From: Ulota crispa
Taxonomy: Eukaryota > Streptophyta > Bryopsida > Orthotrichales > Orthotrichaceae
DNA length: 64,000 nucleotides
Assembly (NCBI GenBank): GCA_963920765.1
Contig: OY987248.1
Coordinates: 13,798,539-13,862,538 of the forward strand
Reading direction: 5' to 3'
Part shown: one piece after another, positions 12,001 through 23,564 of the stretch
How the letters are laid out: every line of letters starts with the position of its first letter
Numbering within the stretch: the stretch's first letter is position 1
Notes under the pieces: generated by a model
Told to the model about the DNA's origin: nothing
What the model saw: only the letters and a program-made list of their open reading frames with translations
Database searches by the model: none
Position numbers and translations under genes: made by a program

Positions 12001-14312
12001 GTTGCAGGTTGAAAATGTAGGAGAACTTGGTTCGTTATTTACATGGGATACTGAAACATGGGTCTCGGAGTTAACATTTTATCCCCCAGATGGCTTTTTA
12101 GCCCCGCATCAAGTTGCAAATATTGATATTACTCTTCATCCATCCGGTATCTTATACGACATCCGTTTAGAAAGGGTTGGATGCACCATAGTTGGTGGCC
12201 AAACCTTATTCCTCACCATTACAGGAGCATGCATTGAAAAAGACCTTCCTGAAAATTACAATTTTGAATGTCCAGTTAGGAGCTCTTTAACCAAAACAAT
12301 TCCCATAGTAAACACAACTACCAAACCTTGGGCTTTGTATCCCAAAATCATTCACAAGTTTTTTAGTGGCCTTGGAATGATAATAGTGCCACCTAGTGAA
12401 ACAATAGAATATGAAGTCACATATAAACCAATGACAATGACAGGGCCCCCTAAAGAGCCTCAACATGAAGGATCAATATTGTTTGCTCTTCCACTTGGAG
12501 GTGCTTATTTCTATGGACTAATAGGAATTGCTTTAGATCCATTACCAGAAGGAGTTTTTACATATGAAGCAAAATCACGACAGAAAATGAGGTTTGTTAT
12601 AACAACTTTGAATTGGACAAAATTGGCACAACAAATGAGGCTTATAATTAGTGTTCCTATTGACTTTGGATATGCTCCAGCAACCACGTTAGAAGGCCCT
12701 CCAGTTGTTGATGTTCCTGGGCTAGCTCCAAGAGATGTAATCCTTTGGTTTATAGCTCATAAGGTTGGAGTATATCCAGCTAAAGCAAAGTTTTTCAATG
12801 ACAAAACTCGAGAATATACGTGGTTTGATCTTACTTTTAACGTACGAGAGGCGGATATTTGTGCATCCATCCCCTTTTATACCATCACCAGAGAACTTCG
12901 TATACACACCCTTCATTTTACAAATCCTTTAGAAATCATGTTGAATTTTACTGTAAAGTGCAATGACCTTGAGGTAAAGAAACTTCCTCATTTTCTATTT
13001 TTGTTATTTCCACTACAAAAAAACATTGAAATGCAATATTTGCTAATTTGGGAAAAAACACCAATTTTGGGATTTCTAAATTTTTCAGTTTTATGTGTTT
13101 TTTTGGTGATTTAGAGTGAATTTTATGATGACTTTTTCAAGACCTTACACAAGTGATGAAATGTCTTGATGGAATTATCAAAAAATTAACTTCAAATCAT
13201 CAAAATATTCTCACAAACGCAAAATTCAATATCTCCAAAATTCATTTAGGGAAAGATTTTTTCTCAAATTAATTAATATCATGTTATTGTGTACAAAATG
13301 ACTAAACAAAGACTAAAATGAGTCATCAAGAACACTTGTTTTGCTCATTACTAATACAATCTTCTTTGTATTATTTAAAAAAATCATATACGAAACATTT
13401 CTAAACCATTAAAGTATAGTTGGTATATTAAAAAAATTATTAAAAAATACGCTATACAATCAAATCACTTGTTTTTTTAGTTTTGAGATTGTGCACGTAA
13501 TTACATTTCATTTTTTTCATTATAATTATTTGACATGTTAAATGTTTTTTGTAAATACTTTTGGAATTTGAAAGGTACGAGTTCCTAGCAACTTGGAAAT
13601 TCAACCATATGAAACGGGAGCAATAGATATTGAAGTTCGACTCATATTAGTATGCAATAGAATATCAATTTTAACACTTAGTAATGAAGTATTAGGAGAT
13701 TATGCTTATGAACTCTTGCTTCAAGCAGTACAAGCTGGACCAGAACCTCCACTCTATTTTGATATAAACCTTGGAAATCGACACACACAAAAGTTTCAGT
13801 TTGTTCATTATCTTGCTGCCAAAGTGCAATATGTTTGTACTTTGGCACCAGAAGCTATTGCATCTGGCTTTGTTATTGAAAAACCAACTGTAGATGCAAA
13901 TCCAGCTGATTTAGATGGCTTAACTATAGAAGTTTCTATAGTTTATGAACCATGGGTAGTTACACACAATTCCAATGGAATGATGACAGTCACCAATGCG
14001 ACAGGTGGCACCTACATTGTAAAATTGTATGGAAATTGTCATAACCCTATTCCACAAGGACCTATCATTTGTTTGGGTGCTAAAGGAACTGTAAATTTTA
14101 GAAACGTTTTCAATGACACCGTGGAATATGTGTACTTGGTAGATAACTTGGCTTTTGCAGTGAGTAAAGGAGAAAAAATGGCCCCTAAAAAATTGACTAA
14201 AATTGGAATTTCTTATAAAAGTACACCCGGTTGTCCTTCTAATGGAAAACTTATGGTCACATGTCCAACTTTTGGACTTTGGGTTTGGGTGTTCTACTTG
14301 CAAGCTGCATGA
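1..14312 (+). CDS. HYDIN: HYDIN-like central-pair protein, 3' part (14 exons)
   Basis: Hydin is a giant protein of the C2 projection of the central pair in motile cilia and flagella. I read exons 1-203, 1050-1225, 1454-1625, 1876-2178, 3442-4529, 4738-4975, 5604-6063, 7407-8424, 9080-9911, 10122-10565, 10765-10887, 11234-11434, 12008-12973 and 13575-14312. Every junction is GT-AG and phase-consistent, giving about 2319 codons that end at TGA. The first complete codon starts at base 3; the 5' part is outside. Visible features are repeated ASH/MSP-type beta units, for example INFGRVLVGEQQQLIVKL (near 9270), INFGEVLINDRVF (near 9690), ISFGDVHMGE (near 10525) and LHFGTIVLGSKK (near 11388). The C-terminus, GKLMVTCP then VFYLQAA, resembles the HYDIN end. 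Two low-complexity linkers, rich in Gly/Lys/Ser (visible residues about 397-444) and Gly/Pro/Lys (about 935-990), are typical interdomain spacers. Animal and algal HYDIN are near 5000 residues, so roughly the last 45% is here. No in-frame stop interrupts it. Family known, exon borders inferred by eye. Confidence 0.87.
258..512. mobile_element. Short-TIR MITE, copy 1 (intron 1 of HYDIN-like gene)
   Basis: The segment begins GGGAAAATGCTAAACAATG and ends TAGCACTGCCC, which makes short imperfect terminal inverted repeats. Its interior, including the stretch around ACCTATAAATGTGTACATAG, is found again in the opposite orientation at 7098-7344. Two copies with shared ends and no coding capacity suggest a MITE. 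I see no clear target-site duplication, so the superfamily is unassigned. Confidence 0.6.
513..1049. other. Remainder of intron 1, with a TTAA-element right end at 775-788
   Basis: Non-coding intron sequence. At 775-788 it carries TTTTAGGGGTTAA, the right terminus of the TTAA-bounded repeat family described elsewhere in the window, following a segment that also resembles that family. I could not find a matching left end in this intron, so this is a truncated or badly diverged copy. The rest is AT-rich with nothing recognisable. Confidence 0.4.
2499..2911. mobile_element. Foldback MITE with 8-bp target duplication (intron 4)
   Basis: Long inverted-repeat element beginning GGGAATTGATATGTGCACAC and ending with the complement, TTCAATTCCC. 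The arms are about 190-200 bp each, so the whole unit can fold on itself. It is flanked on both sides by TTTTTTTA (2491-2498 and 2912-2919), a perfect 8-bp duplication. An 8-bp duplication is the hallmark of hAT-type insertion, although the flank is low-complexity. A related copy lies at 5135-5522. No coding capacity. Confidence 0.75.
3040..3345. repeat. Repeat with about five 22-bp tandem units (intron 4)
   Basis: The unit resembles GATGTGATATTACAAAGGTC and recurs with small changes between about 3175 and 3345. It follows a unique-looking segment (3040-3160) that contains TTCACCATTAGAATTTTAGTA. The reverse complement of both parts is found at about 8460-9000 in intron 8, so this is a dispersed element with an internal tandem array and not a private satellite. 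Confidence 0.6.
5135..5522. mobile_element. Foldback MITE, second copy (intron 6)
   Basis: Begins GGGAATTGATATAGGTGCAC and ends ATATCAATTCCC, the same ends and layout as 2499-2911. The centre shows complementary blocks around GAACAACACC and GGTGTTGTTC. Flanking 8-mers are AAGATTAA and AAGAAGAA (6 of 8 match), consistent with a decayed 8-bp duplication. The same family has therefore inserted twice into introns of one gene. Confidence 0.72.
6139..7059. mobile_element. TTAA-bounded element (intron 7)
   Basis: Left end TTAACCCCTAAAAGACCAAG, right end TTTTAGGGGTTAA, about 921 bp. The termini match the family seen at 15408, 16465, 52013 and elsewhere. TTAA duplication with ends starting CCC is the known pattern of piggyBac-type insertions. 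That assignment is inference because no transposase is present. It sits wholly within the intron between exons 5604-6063 and 7407-8424 and splits no codon. Confidence 0.65.
7098..7344. mobile_element. Short-TIR MITE, copy 2 (intron 7)
   Basis: Reverse-complement copy of 258-512. The stretch TATGTACACATTTATAGGTG and its neighbours match closely, and the right end reads TTTAGCATTCCC. It lies just downstream of the TTAA element in the same intron and is non-coding. Confidence 0.6.
8460..9000. repeat. Inverted copy of the intron-4 repeat, itself partly duplicated (intron 8)
   Basis: Contains repeated ATAATATCACAT/TTTAATATCACAT motifs, the reverse complement of the 22-bp units at 3175-3345. It also holds two copies of a segment with TTCCAATGATGAATGCATAG (near 8730 and 8968), so the element or part of it is present twice in tandem here. 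It occupies most of intron 8. Confidence 0.55.
11534..11723. mobile_element. Near-perfect hairpin (foldback MITE), intron 12
   Basis: Two arms of about 93 bp are almost exact reverse complements. The left arm contains CCAACAACTCCCAATTCA and AAGGCTTTGTC; the right arm repeats these in reverse order, and the arms meet at about 11630 (AAGCTTAAACCTAAGCTT). The low divergence between arms suggests a recent insertion or ongoing conversion. No coding capacity and no clear target duplication. Confidence 0.7.
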
Positions 14313-15407
14313 ATAATGAATTGTTTTTCAAAAATAGAAGGTGTATTGATTTGTTAGGAAAGAAATCAAAATTAATGCATGAAATGTTTTATGTTTGATA
14401 AACGTTTATCTACTATATGATACTATGTTGTGTTATCCATCACTTGAACATGAAATAAGGCAATTTGAGAGTGCAACAAAAACATGTTGTTGCTTAATGG
14501 ATATGAAAAAAGATTGATTTGTTCTAAAAGGTACATATCAAGCTATTATATTTTGAGTGGAATTCATATACAAGCACTATATCTATGTATTGTAATTGCT
14601 ATTGAAAACTTATATAAAGGAAATAAAATTGATTTAATTTTAGTTTCTTTGATTGAAATTCAAAAATAATAAAAATTTGTTTACTATAGGCCATTACATA
14701 GATTTATTACATAATAGCTATCAAAACTCTTTATAATGATCATACATTAAGACAACTCTAAAATCAAATATAAAGTCGTTTTTTTAGTAAAAGTCCTACA
14801 TGATTTTTTGAATTTTTTGTCTCAAACCAATTATGTTTGAGGTGTGAGGTGCAAGTAAAAATCTACTTTCATATTGAAAGTATCGAAAGAAAATTGATTA
14901 ATTTATTTGTTATTGTCAGATGGACATAGAATATGAAGAAGATTGAAAATTGAACAATTGCAAAGTTGTCTAGCTTGATTATGCAATAAGACTTTGAACA
15001 AACTATTGAAGGCATCTAATCACCTCTTTCCGTGTCTGATATAATCAATTAAAATTTGACTTTCACAAAAGTTACCCTATGTGAAGGATTTAAAGTAGTT
15101 AAATGGGACATGGCTGCTGCTAGGCTTTTTATTAGCAACTTGCCTTTTGCAAAAGATTTCTTAGTGTGTTTGGATGTGCATTGGTTGTGATTCAAGGTTT
15201 GGGTCCTAAACTGAACACACCATTTAGTACAACACTCAACAAAATTATCAAGGGTGACTTCTAGATAAAAAGCAAAATCCAATGACAACCATGAATACCA
15301 TTATCATCTAGCGTTGTACTTGTTGAATGTTAATTTATCAAGCAAATTTTGATGTTTACAAAAAACTTTTTGAGTGTTTGTTGTAAAAAAATGAAAATTC
15401 TAAACAA
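14313..15407. other. 3' flank of HYDIN-like gene; no gene seen
   Basis: AT-rich sequence after the HYDIN-like stop codon. AATAAA at 14622-14627 is a plausible but unproven polyadenylation signal about 310 bases beyond the stop. Nothing else in this stretch is recognisable as a gene or element. Confidence 0.4.
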
Positions 15408-16103
15408 TTAACCCTTAAAGGACCAACTGTCTCCTTGGGGGACAAATGGGATTTTGGGCATGTACTTACAACTAAACTACTTTGTATGATTTTTTGAAAT
15501 TTTTATGGAAGATGGGGAACTCAAAAATATACGTGGACATCTAATTTTTTCTTCATTCTGACATTTATTGAAGAAGTTAAAAATGAATTTATGGAAAAAG
15601 ATGAAGATTGGGCAACCCAAAAAAAAACATGAAGTAGATTCTTTAGACTTATTTAGAGGTGCGGATTTTTGAATCATTCAATTTTCATTAATGAGATGAA
15701 AGTTATGAGAAGTTTTTGTTTGCGGGTATGTATGGTTTCTCTCAAAATCACACCTACCCGCAAACAGAAACTTCTCATAACTTTCATCTCATCAATGAAA
15801 ATTGAATGATTCAAAGCTCCGCACTTATAAATAAGTCTAAAGAACCTAGTTCATTTTTTAAATTTTTTTAAATGCAATTTTTAAAGAATTTTTGGGCTGC
15901 CCAATCTTCATCTTTTTCCATAAATTCATTTTTAACTTCTTCAGTAAATGTCAGAACAAAGAAAAAGTTAGATGCCCACGTAGATCTTTGAATTTCCCAT
16001 CTTCTATAAAAATTTCAAAAAATCATACAAAGTAATTTAGTTGTAAGTACATGCCCAAATACCATTTGTCCCCCAAGGGGACAGTCAATCCTTTAGGGGT
16101 TAA
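15408..16103. mobile_element. TTAA-bounded foldback element
   Basis: Left end TTAACCCTTAAAGGACC, right end CCTTTAGGGGTTAA, about 696 bp. The whole unit is a giant inverted repeat: the segment around AGATGGGGAACTCAAAAAT (near 15510) returns as its complement near 15990, and GAAAGTTATGAGAAGTTTTTG near 15700 pairs with the sequence near 15765. Related sequence is found at 16465-17399 and 52013-53694. No coding capacity. Confidence 0.75.
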
Positions 16104-16464
16104 GCAAGTTTAGAATGAAAGCTAGGACTTTGAAGTTCGAAAGTAGAAGGTGCAAGAGAAGTCATCATTTTAATACCTACACATATTAAAATGGTTTAGT
16201 AGATAAAACAAACAATGAAGGTTGGTAGTTATAGATTACGTTGATTTGGTATGCAAGGTGTATAATGGGTATATCTTGTATAAATTTTTTGTATCTAATT
16301 CAACACGGTGGCTTGTTAGGATTGGCTCATTTTTCACTGCTCACATGATAATTTCTTGTATGAATTGACACAATAAATCTACATGTATCTCAATTTGTGC
16401 TATTAGCCAATTACAAACGTGTAAACCAAACCTCTCTAAGGTAGACATACCCATACCCAACTGT

Positions 16465-17399
16465 TTAATACCTAAAGGACCAAGCCCTTTTGTAACTGCC
16501 ATTGCTAAGAGGTTTAGCAAAAAAAGATTTTATGTTTTGTTTTTGGAAAATCCAACCGTAGGATCTTGCTCCATACTAGAAGAGGTATTTGTGGGGAAAA
16601 AATCAGCTCATTCCAATTGGAGAGAAGTGAGATATTTACATCTAAAGTGAAAAAAAAAGATTTTTTCCATGCTACCCAAATTTTTAGAAACCTTTGACCA
16701 CTCTTATAACAAAAAAATTACTCTACCCAAAGTTGCACTTCATTTTTTCCATGTAGGAGATCAAGTTAGGTATGTGTGGAAGAACTTTCAAATCAATTGG
16801 AACTATACAACACATGGGAAAAAATTAGTAAGTAAAAAGTAGAGAATGAGTCACAACACTAAATTGTTAAGAATTTAATTGTTGAAATGAAAAATGCACG
16901 TCCTAACGGTTATAATGTTGTGGTAAACAATCTACTTCCTTGGATTTAATTTTTTTCCCAAAATATTGAAAATTGAGTAAAATAAAGGACTTCAAAGTTT
17001 ATTTTAGAGTAGAGAACCCATAACTGCCCGCAAATAAAAACTCCTCATAACTTTCATCTCATTGATTGAAATTGATTGATTCAAAGTTTCTTAGTTCCCA
17101 TGTATAAAAAAAAAAAATCAAAAGAACCAATTTCAAAATTTTATTTTAAAAATATATAAATTTTAAAGAATTTTTTGGGTTGCCCAAATAGGCATTCCTC
17201 CCCAAATTTTCATAAATTCATGCATAACTTCTCCATCAAATGTCAGAATGAAGAAAAAATTAGATGCCCACAAAGATCTTTGAATTCCCTACCTTTAATA
17301 AATGTTTCAAAAAATCACACAAAGTAGTTTAGCCATAGGTACATGCCCAAAGTCCAACTTGTCTCTTGAAGGGACAATGGTCCTTAATTTAGGGGTTAA
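16465..17399. mobile_element. TTAA-bounded element, non-foldback relative
   Basis: Left end TTAATACCTAAAGGACCAAG, right end ATTTAGGGGTTAA. The right third repeats the arm of 15408-16103 (CATAACTTTCATCTCATTGA, and GTCAGAATGAAGAAAAAATT). The left third (ATCCAACCGTAGGATCTTGC) is found inverted near 53570 in the element at 52013-53694. This suggests a longer parent from which the foldback at 15408 was derived. Confidence 0.65.
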
Positions 17400-17837
17400 G
17401 GGTTTGGGGTACCGCAAGGTCTTGAAGAATTCAAGAAATTTTTTGTAGGATTAGCCTTTTAGCCTTTTAACAAGCTATCATGGAACGTCATTTTTGTGGA
17501 AAAAAAAAATGTAGAGTATTTTATATTAAAGGACAAAATTACAACTCATACATCCCTAAAAGCAATTGTAGATTAACATTGAAACTGAATGAATGTGTTC
17601 ATATACATGTACTTGATGGTCCCAAATCCCAACCCTCTCAAACTAGCTCCTAAAGTGGCATGTGACAAGATTTGCTTGTGCAAGTGGCATTTGCTCCACT
17701 TTGGGTTCAAAAGTGTGTGAAGAACACCTCAAATGTAGAATGCGGCATTGGGAGGTGATTGGCAATGGGTATGTTTATCTTATTGTTGCTCTGCCACTTG
17801 AAAGCAGTTGCATCTTGCCATAATGTAGTTTTGGCCA

Positions 17838-18818
17838 TTAACCCCTCATTGCCTAAGGGGACTAAAGGTGTCCTCTCATAGTCTAGGAGTTCAATTTGAA
17901 ATGCTGTAACTTTTGCATGTATTGTCTAAACCCAATAAAATTTGTTGGAAAAGCTACGCATTGTAGTCTAGTTTCTATGGCAAAATTTTTGAATCAATTT
18001 AAGACATATTGAGTTTGTGAAAGCCGTTCAAAGATCAGAGGGTCAATTTGAGTCCACAACATTGCATTGTGATGGTTGGAACTTTGGAGGCTTATATCTT
18101 TTTCATCAAATGTTTTTTTTCAATAAAATTTTGTTGGGCTTAGTTCCCCTTAAAGTCTAGTCATTGTGGTAGAATTTTCATGTCAATCTAAGTTCCTTTG
18201 AATGCTTGGGAGCAATGAAAAGTTCAAAATTCACACATTTTTGCATTACAGTGAACTTTGGTGGCTTATAACTTCTATATATAAAGTCATTTTTCAATAA
18301 TTTTTGTTGGAAATTTTTTATATACTAGTCTAGTTATTGCTATTAAAATTTCATATCAATTCAAGCATTTATGAGTGAATGAGAAGCATTATGGTAGAGG
18401 GAGGTATAGCCATAGATGTGATTTTTTGCTACTTTTTCATTGTTTTTGGACTTTTCAAAACAATTTTGCAAATACCAAGAGTCTATTGAATGATATTTTC
18501 TTTCACCAATGTGTTTGAATACTGATTTTGAATCACTTTACACTTTCAATTTTTTACATTTGAGTAGGTTTAGATGTCAAATTTCACCTCCAAATGTGTT
18601 TTTAGGAAAATTTCAGCATCTTTTTTCAACACTAAAACATTATAATCTTCCAATTTGTGCGATCAAATGACCTCAAATTTGATCCACATCATTTGCAACA
18701 TGCGCACTACAAGATTGTATGGTATAGATTTTCATACTTTACCTACATTTAGAGTTACAGCACTTGAAAAGCAAGGATGTGTTTGGACCTCTTTGGACCT
18801 TAGGCGATGAGGAGTTAA
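17838..18818. mobile_element. TTAA-bounded element, second subfamily
   Basis: Left end TTAACCCCTCATTGCCTAAG, right end CTTAGGCGATGAGGAGTTAA, so about 20 bp of imperfect terminal inverted repeat. The interior is non-coding and carries three loosely repeated segments of about 160 bp built on TTTTTCAATAAAATTTTGTTG (near 17930, 18120 and 18290). The final TTAA (18815-18818) is also the first TTAA of the next element. Confidence 0.65.
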
Positions 18819-19755
18819 CCCTTTAGTGACCGTCAACTAGTTGGGGGGGGGGCACCTCAAATTTTCACTATACGGTCTGCAAAACACATTCAAGGACAAA
18901 ATTTATAATTCTAAAATTAAATCAAACTAGACATATCAAAGCTATAAACTTTGGCAACACGAATATTAAAAAAAAAAGTTTGATCTATTGGAACGGTTCC
19001 ACATGAGGATTGTGTGAAGCTTGATGATCCAAAAAAACTTGTTGTGCAAAAATGTGAGACATTCCAACTAATTAGTGTCAATTGTGCAATTGAAACTTTT
19101 CATAGTGGTGAAATTCGTAGAGGCTATTGCCCCATTCTAGGTTACTACACTTCTTAAAAAAAATTCAAAATTCAAGTCAATCTATTCATTTCACAACATG
19201 ATTTGTGAAATTGAGCATTGGAAGAATACAAATGTGGCCACACATATACGGTTGAATATAGCATGCATGGAACATGTTTCCACAAAATCCGATTGGTCAA
19301 TATCATCTACATTAGGTGTCATTTGAGGTACAAGGTCCCACATTTAGCATTGCAAACCTTTGGAGCTTAAGATTTCATGGAATACGTAATGTTGTAGCTG
19401 AAATACGCTATACATAGAATTTCTAAATAAACCATGCATCTTTTGTATAACTACTAGAGAGCTAGCACCAAATACTTTGGGTGCAATATGTGGGCTTTGG
19501 GGCCACGTCACAGTTGCACTGAATTAGTATTTCATTTGTTACACCCGTATGAGATTCCCAACTTCATATATAAAACATGCATAGCTACCATGTTTCTTTA
19601 TGCCTTGTTTTGAAATTTGTTCCAGTAAGAGCACAAACTAAACCCCCAACTCTATTACGTTTTATGTTTTTACAAATTAAATAGAACAAAGATGACAAAA
19701 ACCACGAAGTACTAAAATCAACCCAAAAGTGGTCAACCGGGCACTAAAGGGTTAA
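18815..19755. mobile_element. TTAA-bounded element abutting the previous one
   Basis: Left end TTAACCCTTTAGTGACCG, right end CGGGCACTAAAGGGTTAA, about 941 bp with about 16 bp of clear terminal inverted repeat. Interior non-coding. It shares its left TTAA with the element ending at 18818. Confidence 0.68.
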
Positions 19756-20619
19756 GTAGTCCATGAGGCCAAAAGTATGTACAGCAGTCCTCTCTCATGG
19801 AAGTACAAAATCAGGCCTCAAGTGTCCACCATGGTCAATGACACACAAAACGTCCAGAACAAGAAAGACCGGTCCTCTGTTCTCCCAGTATGGATCTTAC
19901 CTCTGGGTTTATTCGCTGATTCACACACCTCTCCGAGAACTTACGAATCTCACCACATACTCGCAAACCAAATCAACTTCACTGAATATTGCGTTTAATT
20001 TGCCTCACACTAATTTCTCAACATTCCAGACTAATTTCTCAACATTTCACACCACATAAATATTTACTGCTATTACAGTAATTTTTGATGAAATTTTTTT
20101 GCAATAAACAAATTCACAACAATAAAGTTGTCAATAAATAAACTAGCAGCTCCCAAATCATAAATCATGTGAAATCTAAGTATTTAGAGAGTTGCATACA
20201 CCTCCAAATGGTGAAGTGATGAGTCCTGAGGGAATTTACCAAGCTAAGGCAACCTAAATGCAATATTCAGTGTTGAAGCGCAGAGAGCCGGGGTCGCAAG
20301 TAACCTGCCAGCTGATGTAGTAGCTCACACAAAACTCCTCAGAAAGCTGCAGAGCAGAATGGAACTCGAATGGAACTCGTCCTGCAACGCCGGCTCAAGA
20401 GGCAACTACGGAAATGTCAGACCAATATGGAAGATTATCCAAGGAACGACAGCTCTGTGCTCCACTTTCCAGTCTCGATACAATTCAATGCACAGTTCAG
20501 CCGGATGGCGATTCGGCTCGCGAAACAAAGTCAAAGAGATAGTATCAAACGAGAAGGAACGTAAAGAACGTCATATTCGTTAATTTGGGAGAACGATAGG
20601 TACCATTTTGTACCTCACC

Positions 20620-21530
20620 TTAACCCTTTAGAGACCACCGAACCATATTTTGGTTCAGCAAAGTGGTTTTTGGCGTATAGAGTCAAATTGCTCAACAATT
20701 TGAAAATTGATCTTGAAGAGTGGTTGTGATCACAGGAATTTTGCATCCAACCCAAAAAACAACAATGAAATCAGGCATGTGAGTTGATCAATAATAGTAT
20801 TTATACGGCATGGCCTCAAAATACGTATTCATATTTGGTCAAAGATGGATCAAAGCAACAAAACAATACATCAAACATTTAAGAAGAATGCCAAATTTCA
20901 ATTATGTCGTCCTAAAAAAATTTAGATTGCTCAAGAAATACACTTGTATTGGTTTCCTATACGGTAGCAGTATAATTGTAGTATTTGAAGATCTATTAAT
21001 ATGGTGCTATCATTTCATCTTAAAAATTTGTTGTCCTACATTTAAGGCTAGTTCTTTATTGTTTTCACCAATTGGATTTTCCATATCATTTATCAAGTTT
21101 CTTGTAAAATTATTTTTAGGTAGCAAAGAAAGTGGGATTTTTTACCCTTTTGTCCACTTAGCTACACCTTGTGATTGCTATTTTTATCCATTTTGTGTGA
21201 AACTTTCTTACTAGAAAGGTGGGAACCCAGCTTTCTAGAAATATAAGGCTCTTCTCAAGCAAAGCTTGTATGAAGCAGTAAGATCCAAAACCACACAAGC
21301 ATGAGAACTAGAGAATTACCACCTACAACTCACTCAATCATTATAATATATCACCTCCAACGGTAGATCTTATTGAGATTTTGATGCTTTGTAGTAAACA
21401 AGATCTACTACTCATTTGTACGGTTAGATTATTGAAATTGGGTCCATAATTGATTCAAACGCGCATCCAAGTTTACTACCCCGGTTTCTAATAGATTTTG
21501 TGAAAATGTGTGTGGTTTTTGAAGGGTTAA
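20620..21530. mobile_element. Probable TTAA-bounded element
   Basis: Left end TTAACCCTTTAGAGACCACC. The best right end is TTTTTGAAGGGTTAA at 21516-21530. The match between ends is weaker than in neighbouring copies (TTAACCCTT, then scattered agreement), so the pairing is tentative. The open frame at 20810-21214 inside it resembles nothing I know and is probably chance. Confidence 0.45.
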
Positions 21531-21862
21531 TCCAAAATAGCTACCTTAATTTGAATTAAGGAGGTCACCTGAAACCTAATTAATGAACTCTGTCCAAAAT
21601 TTGAGAAGTTAATGACCTATTTGTCCAAAAAGAGTGTATTTTTGAATGATATATATCTCATTTCATTGGAAAACAGTCAACAAATTCCCTATTCAATGAA
21701 TATGGCGTTCTCTAGAAAAGAAAAAGAAAGGCAAAAGTCCCACTTTGTACGCTTTTTCCCAAATTAATGAATATGACATTAAAGTGAAATTAGCCAGAAG
21801 AATTCCAAGTCCACATCTCAAACTTGGTAGATTGACCCTCTCTTCTCTTCCTCACTCGCCTT

Positions 21863-22111
21863 TTAACCCCTAAGCGCTCGAGGGCCTGGATCTAGACGCT
21901 GGGGATTGCCAAAACAAAAGCTATTTGTACAAAGTATACTAACTCAAAAAAAAATTGTACAAGGGGGTAGAGAGTGGGTTTGAAGTACAATTGAGTGGCC
22001 TAACAAGATCATACTTTTCAATCCACATAAGACACTTGGATCACTTGGATTGAAGGAAGGTCCCTCAATTTTAGCTTTTTCAATTTCAAACTCTGGGCGC
22101 TCAGGGGTTAA
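21863..22111. mobile_element. Small TTAA-bounded MITE
   Basis: Left end TTAACCCCTAAGCGCTCGAG, right end CTGGGCGCTCAGGGGTTAA, total about 249 bp. Clear inverted ends bounded by TTAA, too short to code. It lies about 1.45 kb beyond the stop codon of the INO80B-like gene. Confidence 0.68.
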
Positions 22112-23564
22112 ATTAGCACTTCGATTCAGGAAGAAGATTCAGCCTTAAAGATCTAAATTGGCTGCTCTTTAATCGACTGGAACCGAATTTTCAGCAAGTT
22201 GCTGATTCTAAGTACTTAAGTGCTGAACGACCAGAGACCTCGGGACGTACGAAGCTCGACTTCACAAGCACGAAGTTAAATTTGTGGCACAGGAAAGCTG
22301 GGAAATGGGGTCTAAAGTAACCTGGCCGGTGATGCAGAAGTGTGTCCATGGACAGCCAGCTGCAGCCACGGCAAAGACCTAGTCCTGTAGCGCCGATTCG
22401 AGTAACTGCATGGGCTCCATTTCCACAGTAGCAGCACAATTCAGTTCATCTAACTACTGTACAAGCATGAGTTTATGTAATCAAGCACAAATACCCTTTC
22501 ATCAGTAGAGCACATAAATGATCCTGAATAAGCATGAACAACAACGATATTTAAGTGCCGGTAATTCCCGAAAGCTCTGATTTATCCCTTCAGGGTATGT
22601 GACAACAACTGACCATTGTCAATAACGGTTCCACAAGACTGCATGTTAATTCAACACTGCAGTCGCATATAGTAAAACAGTCTCTTCTAATTCTGCAATG
22701 GAGCTAATATTGCGCCCTCACTACTTCGAAAGATCTGTAGTTACTCTATTGAAACAACAGTAGACGAACCGGAGAACTAGTATGAGCAATTTAACAGCGA
22801 AGTATCCATGTCGAAATTTTTTATGTACAAAGTTTCTAGACATGTGTCTGCTAAATTTTGATCTATGATACAGATCAGGGAGCTGTTGATTATATACGCA
22901 ATCAACGAGATTGCCTGTTGATAGCATCTCAACTTCGTAAGACACCAGTAGCTTCTCCTTCGTGCACCAATGCACATAATCTCCGAAATGGAATGGACCC
23001 TGGTTTGTAACAACAGAATCCACCAGTCAGTACAACGGATACAAGCCTAAAGCCAGAGCATCCACAACTAGCAGAGTAGAAGGAGAAAATATATGCGAAG
23101 TTTATATTTTTCTCTTTGACGTATTGTAACATTGAGAGTTGACATCCATTACCCGATCTGAACTGCTAAAACTAGAAATTATGCATAATTAAGTATCTAA
23201 TACATACAGCTTCTTTATATCGGCTTCTGATATTATAAAAAAAAACAGCTGGTAACCATGCAGATAATCCGTATTCATCTTCATAAATGACCACAAGTTG
23301 AAATATCAACCAGCACAGAAAATGGAGCATTAGAAGAATGTGCACCTCATCCCATTTGATTTGGGAATAAAATTTTCGACGTGAATAGCTACGCCACATG
23401 GACAGCTATACATATGTTGCACACTGGCTAAAAATATCTTCATTCTGGGTCCACGATCGTTTGAATGCATTGTGACTTGGAAATTCTTATACGCAGTATC
23501 CATTCCGGGATACGGTTCTTGTCCTTATCCTCGGCTGTGTATGGGCTACCCTTTGGTGAAATAC
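22112..23564. other. 3' flank of INO80B-like gene
   Basis: Moderately GC-balanced sequence downstream of the minus-strand stop at 23565. It probably contains that gene's 3' UTR. Several short open frames are present on both strands, but none has recognisable motifs or consistent splice partners. I see no RNA gene or repeat here. Confidence 0.4.

Noticed and set aside
15049..15288. Minus-strand 79-codon frame between HYDIN and the first TTAA foldback
   Set aside because: No motif, no splice partner, and the complementary strand is equally uninformative.
20810..21214. 134-codon plus-strand frame with hydrophobic stretches
   Set aside because: Lies inside a probable TTAA-bounded element, AT-driven composition, no homology that I recognise.
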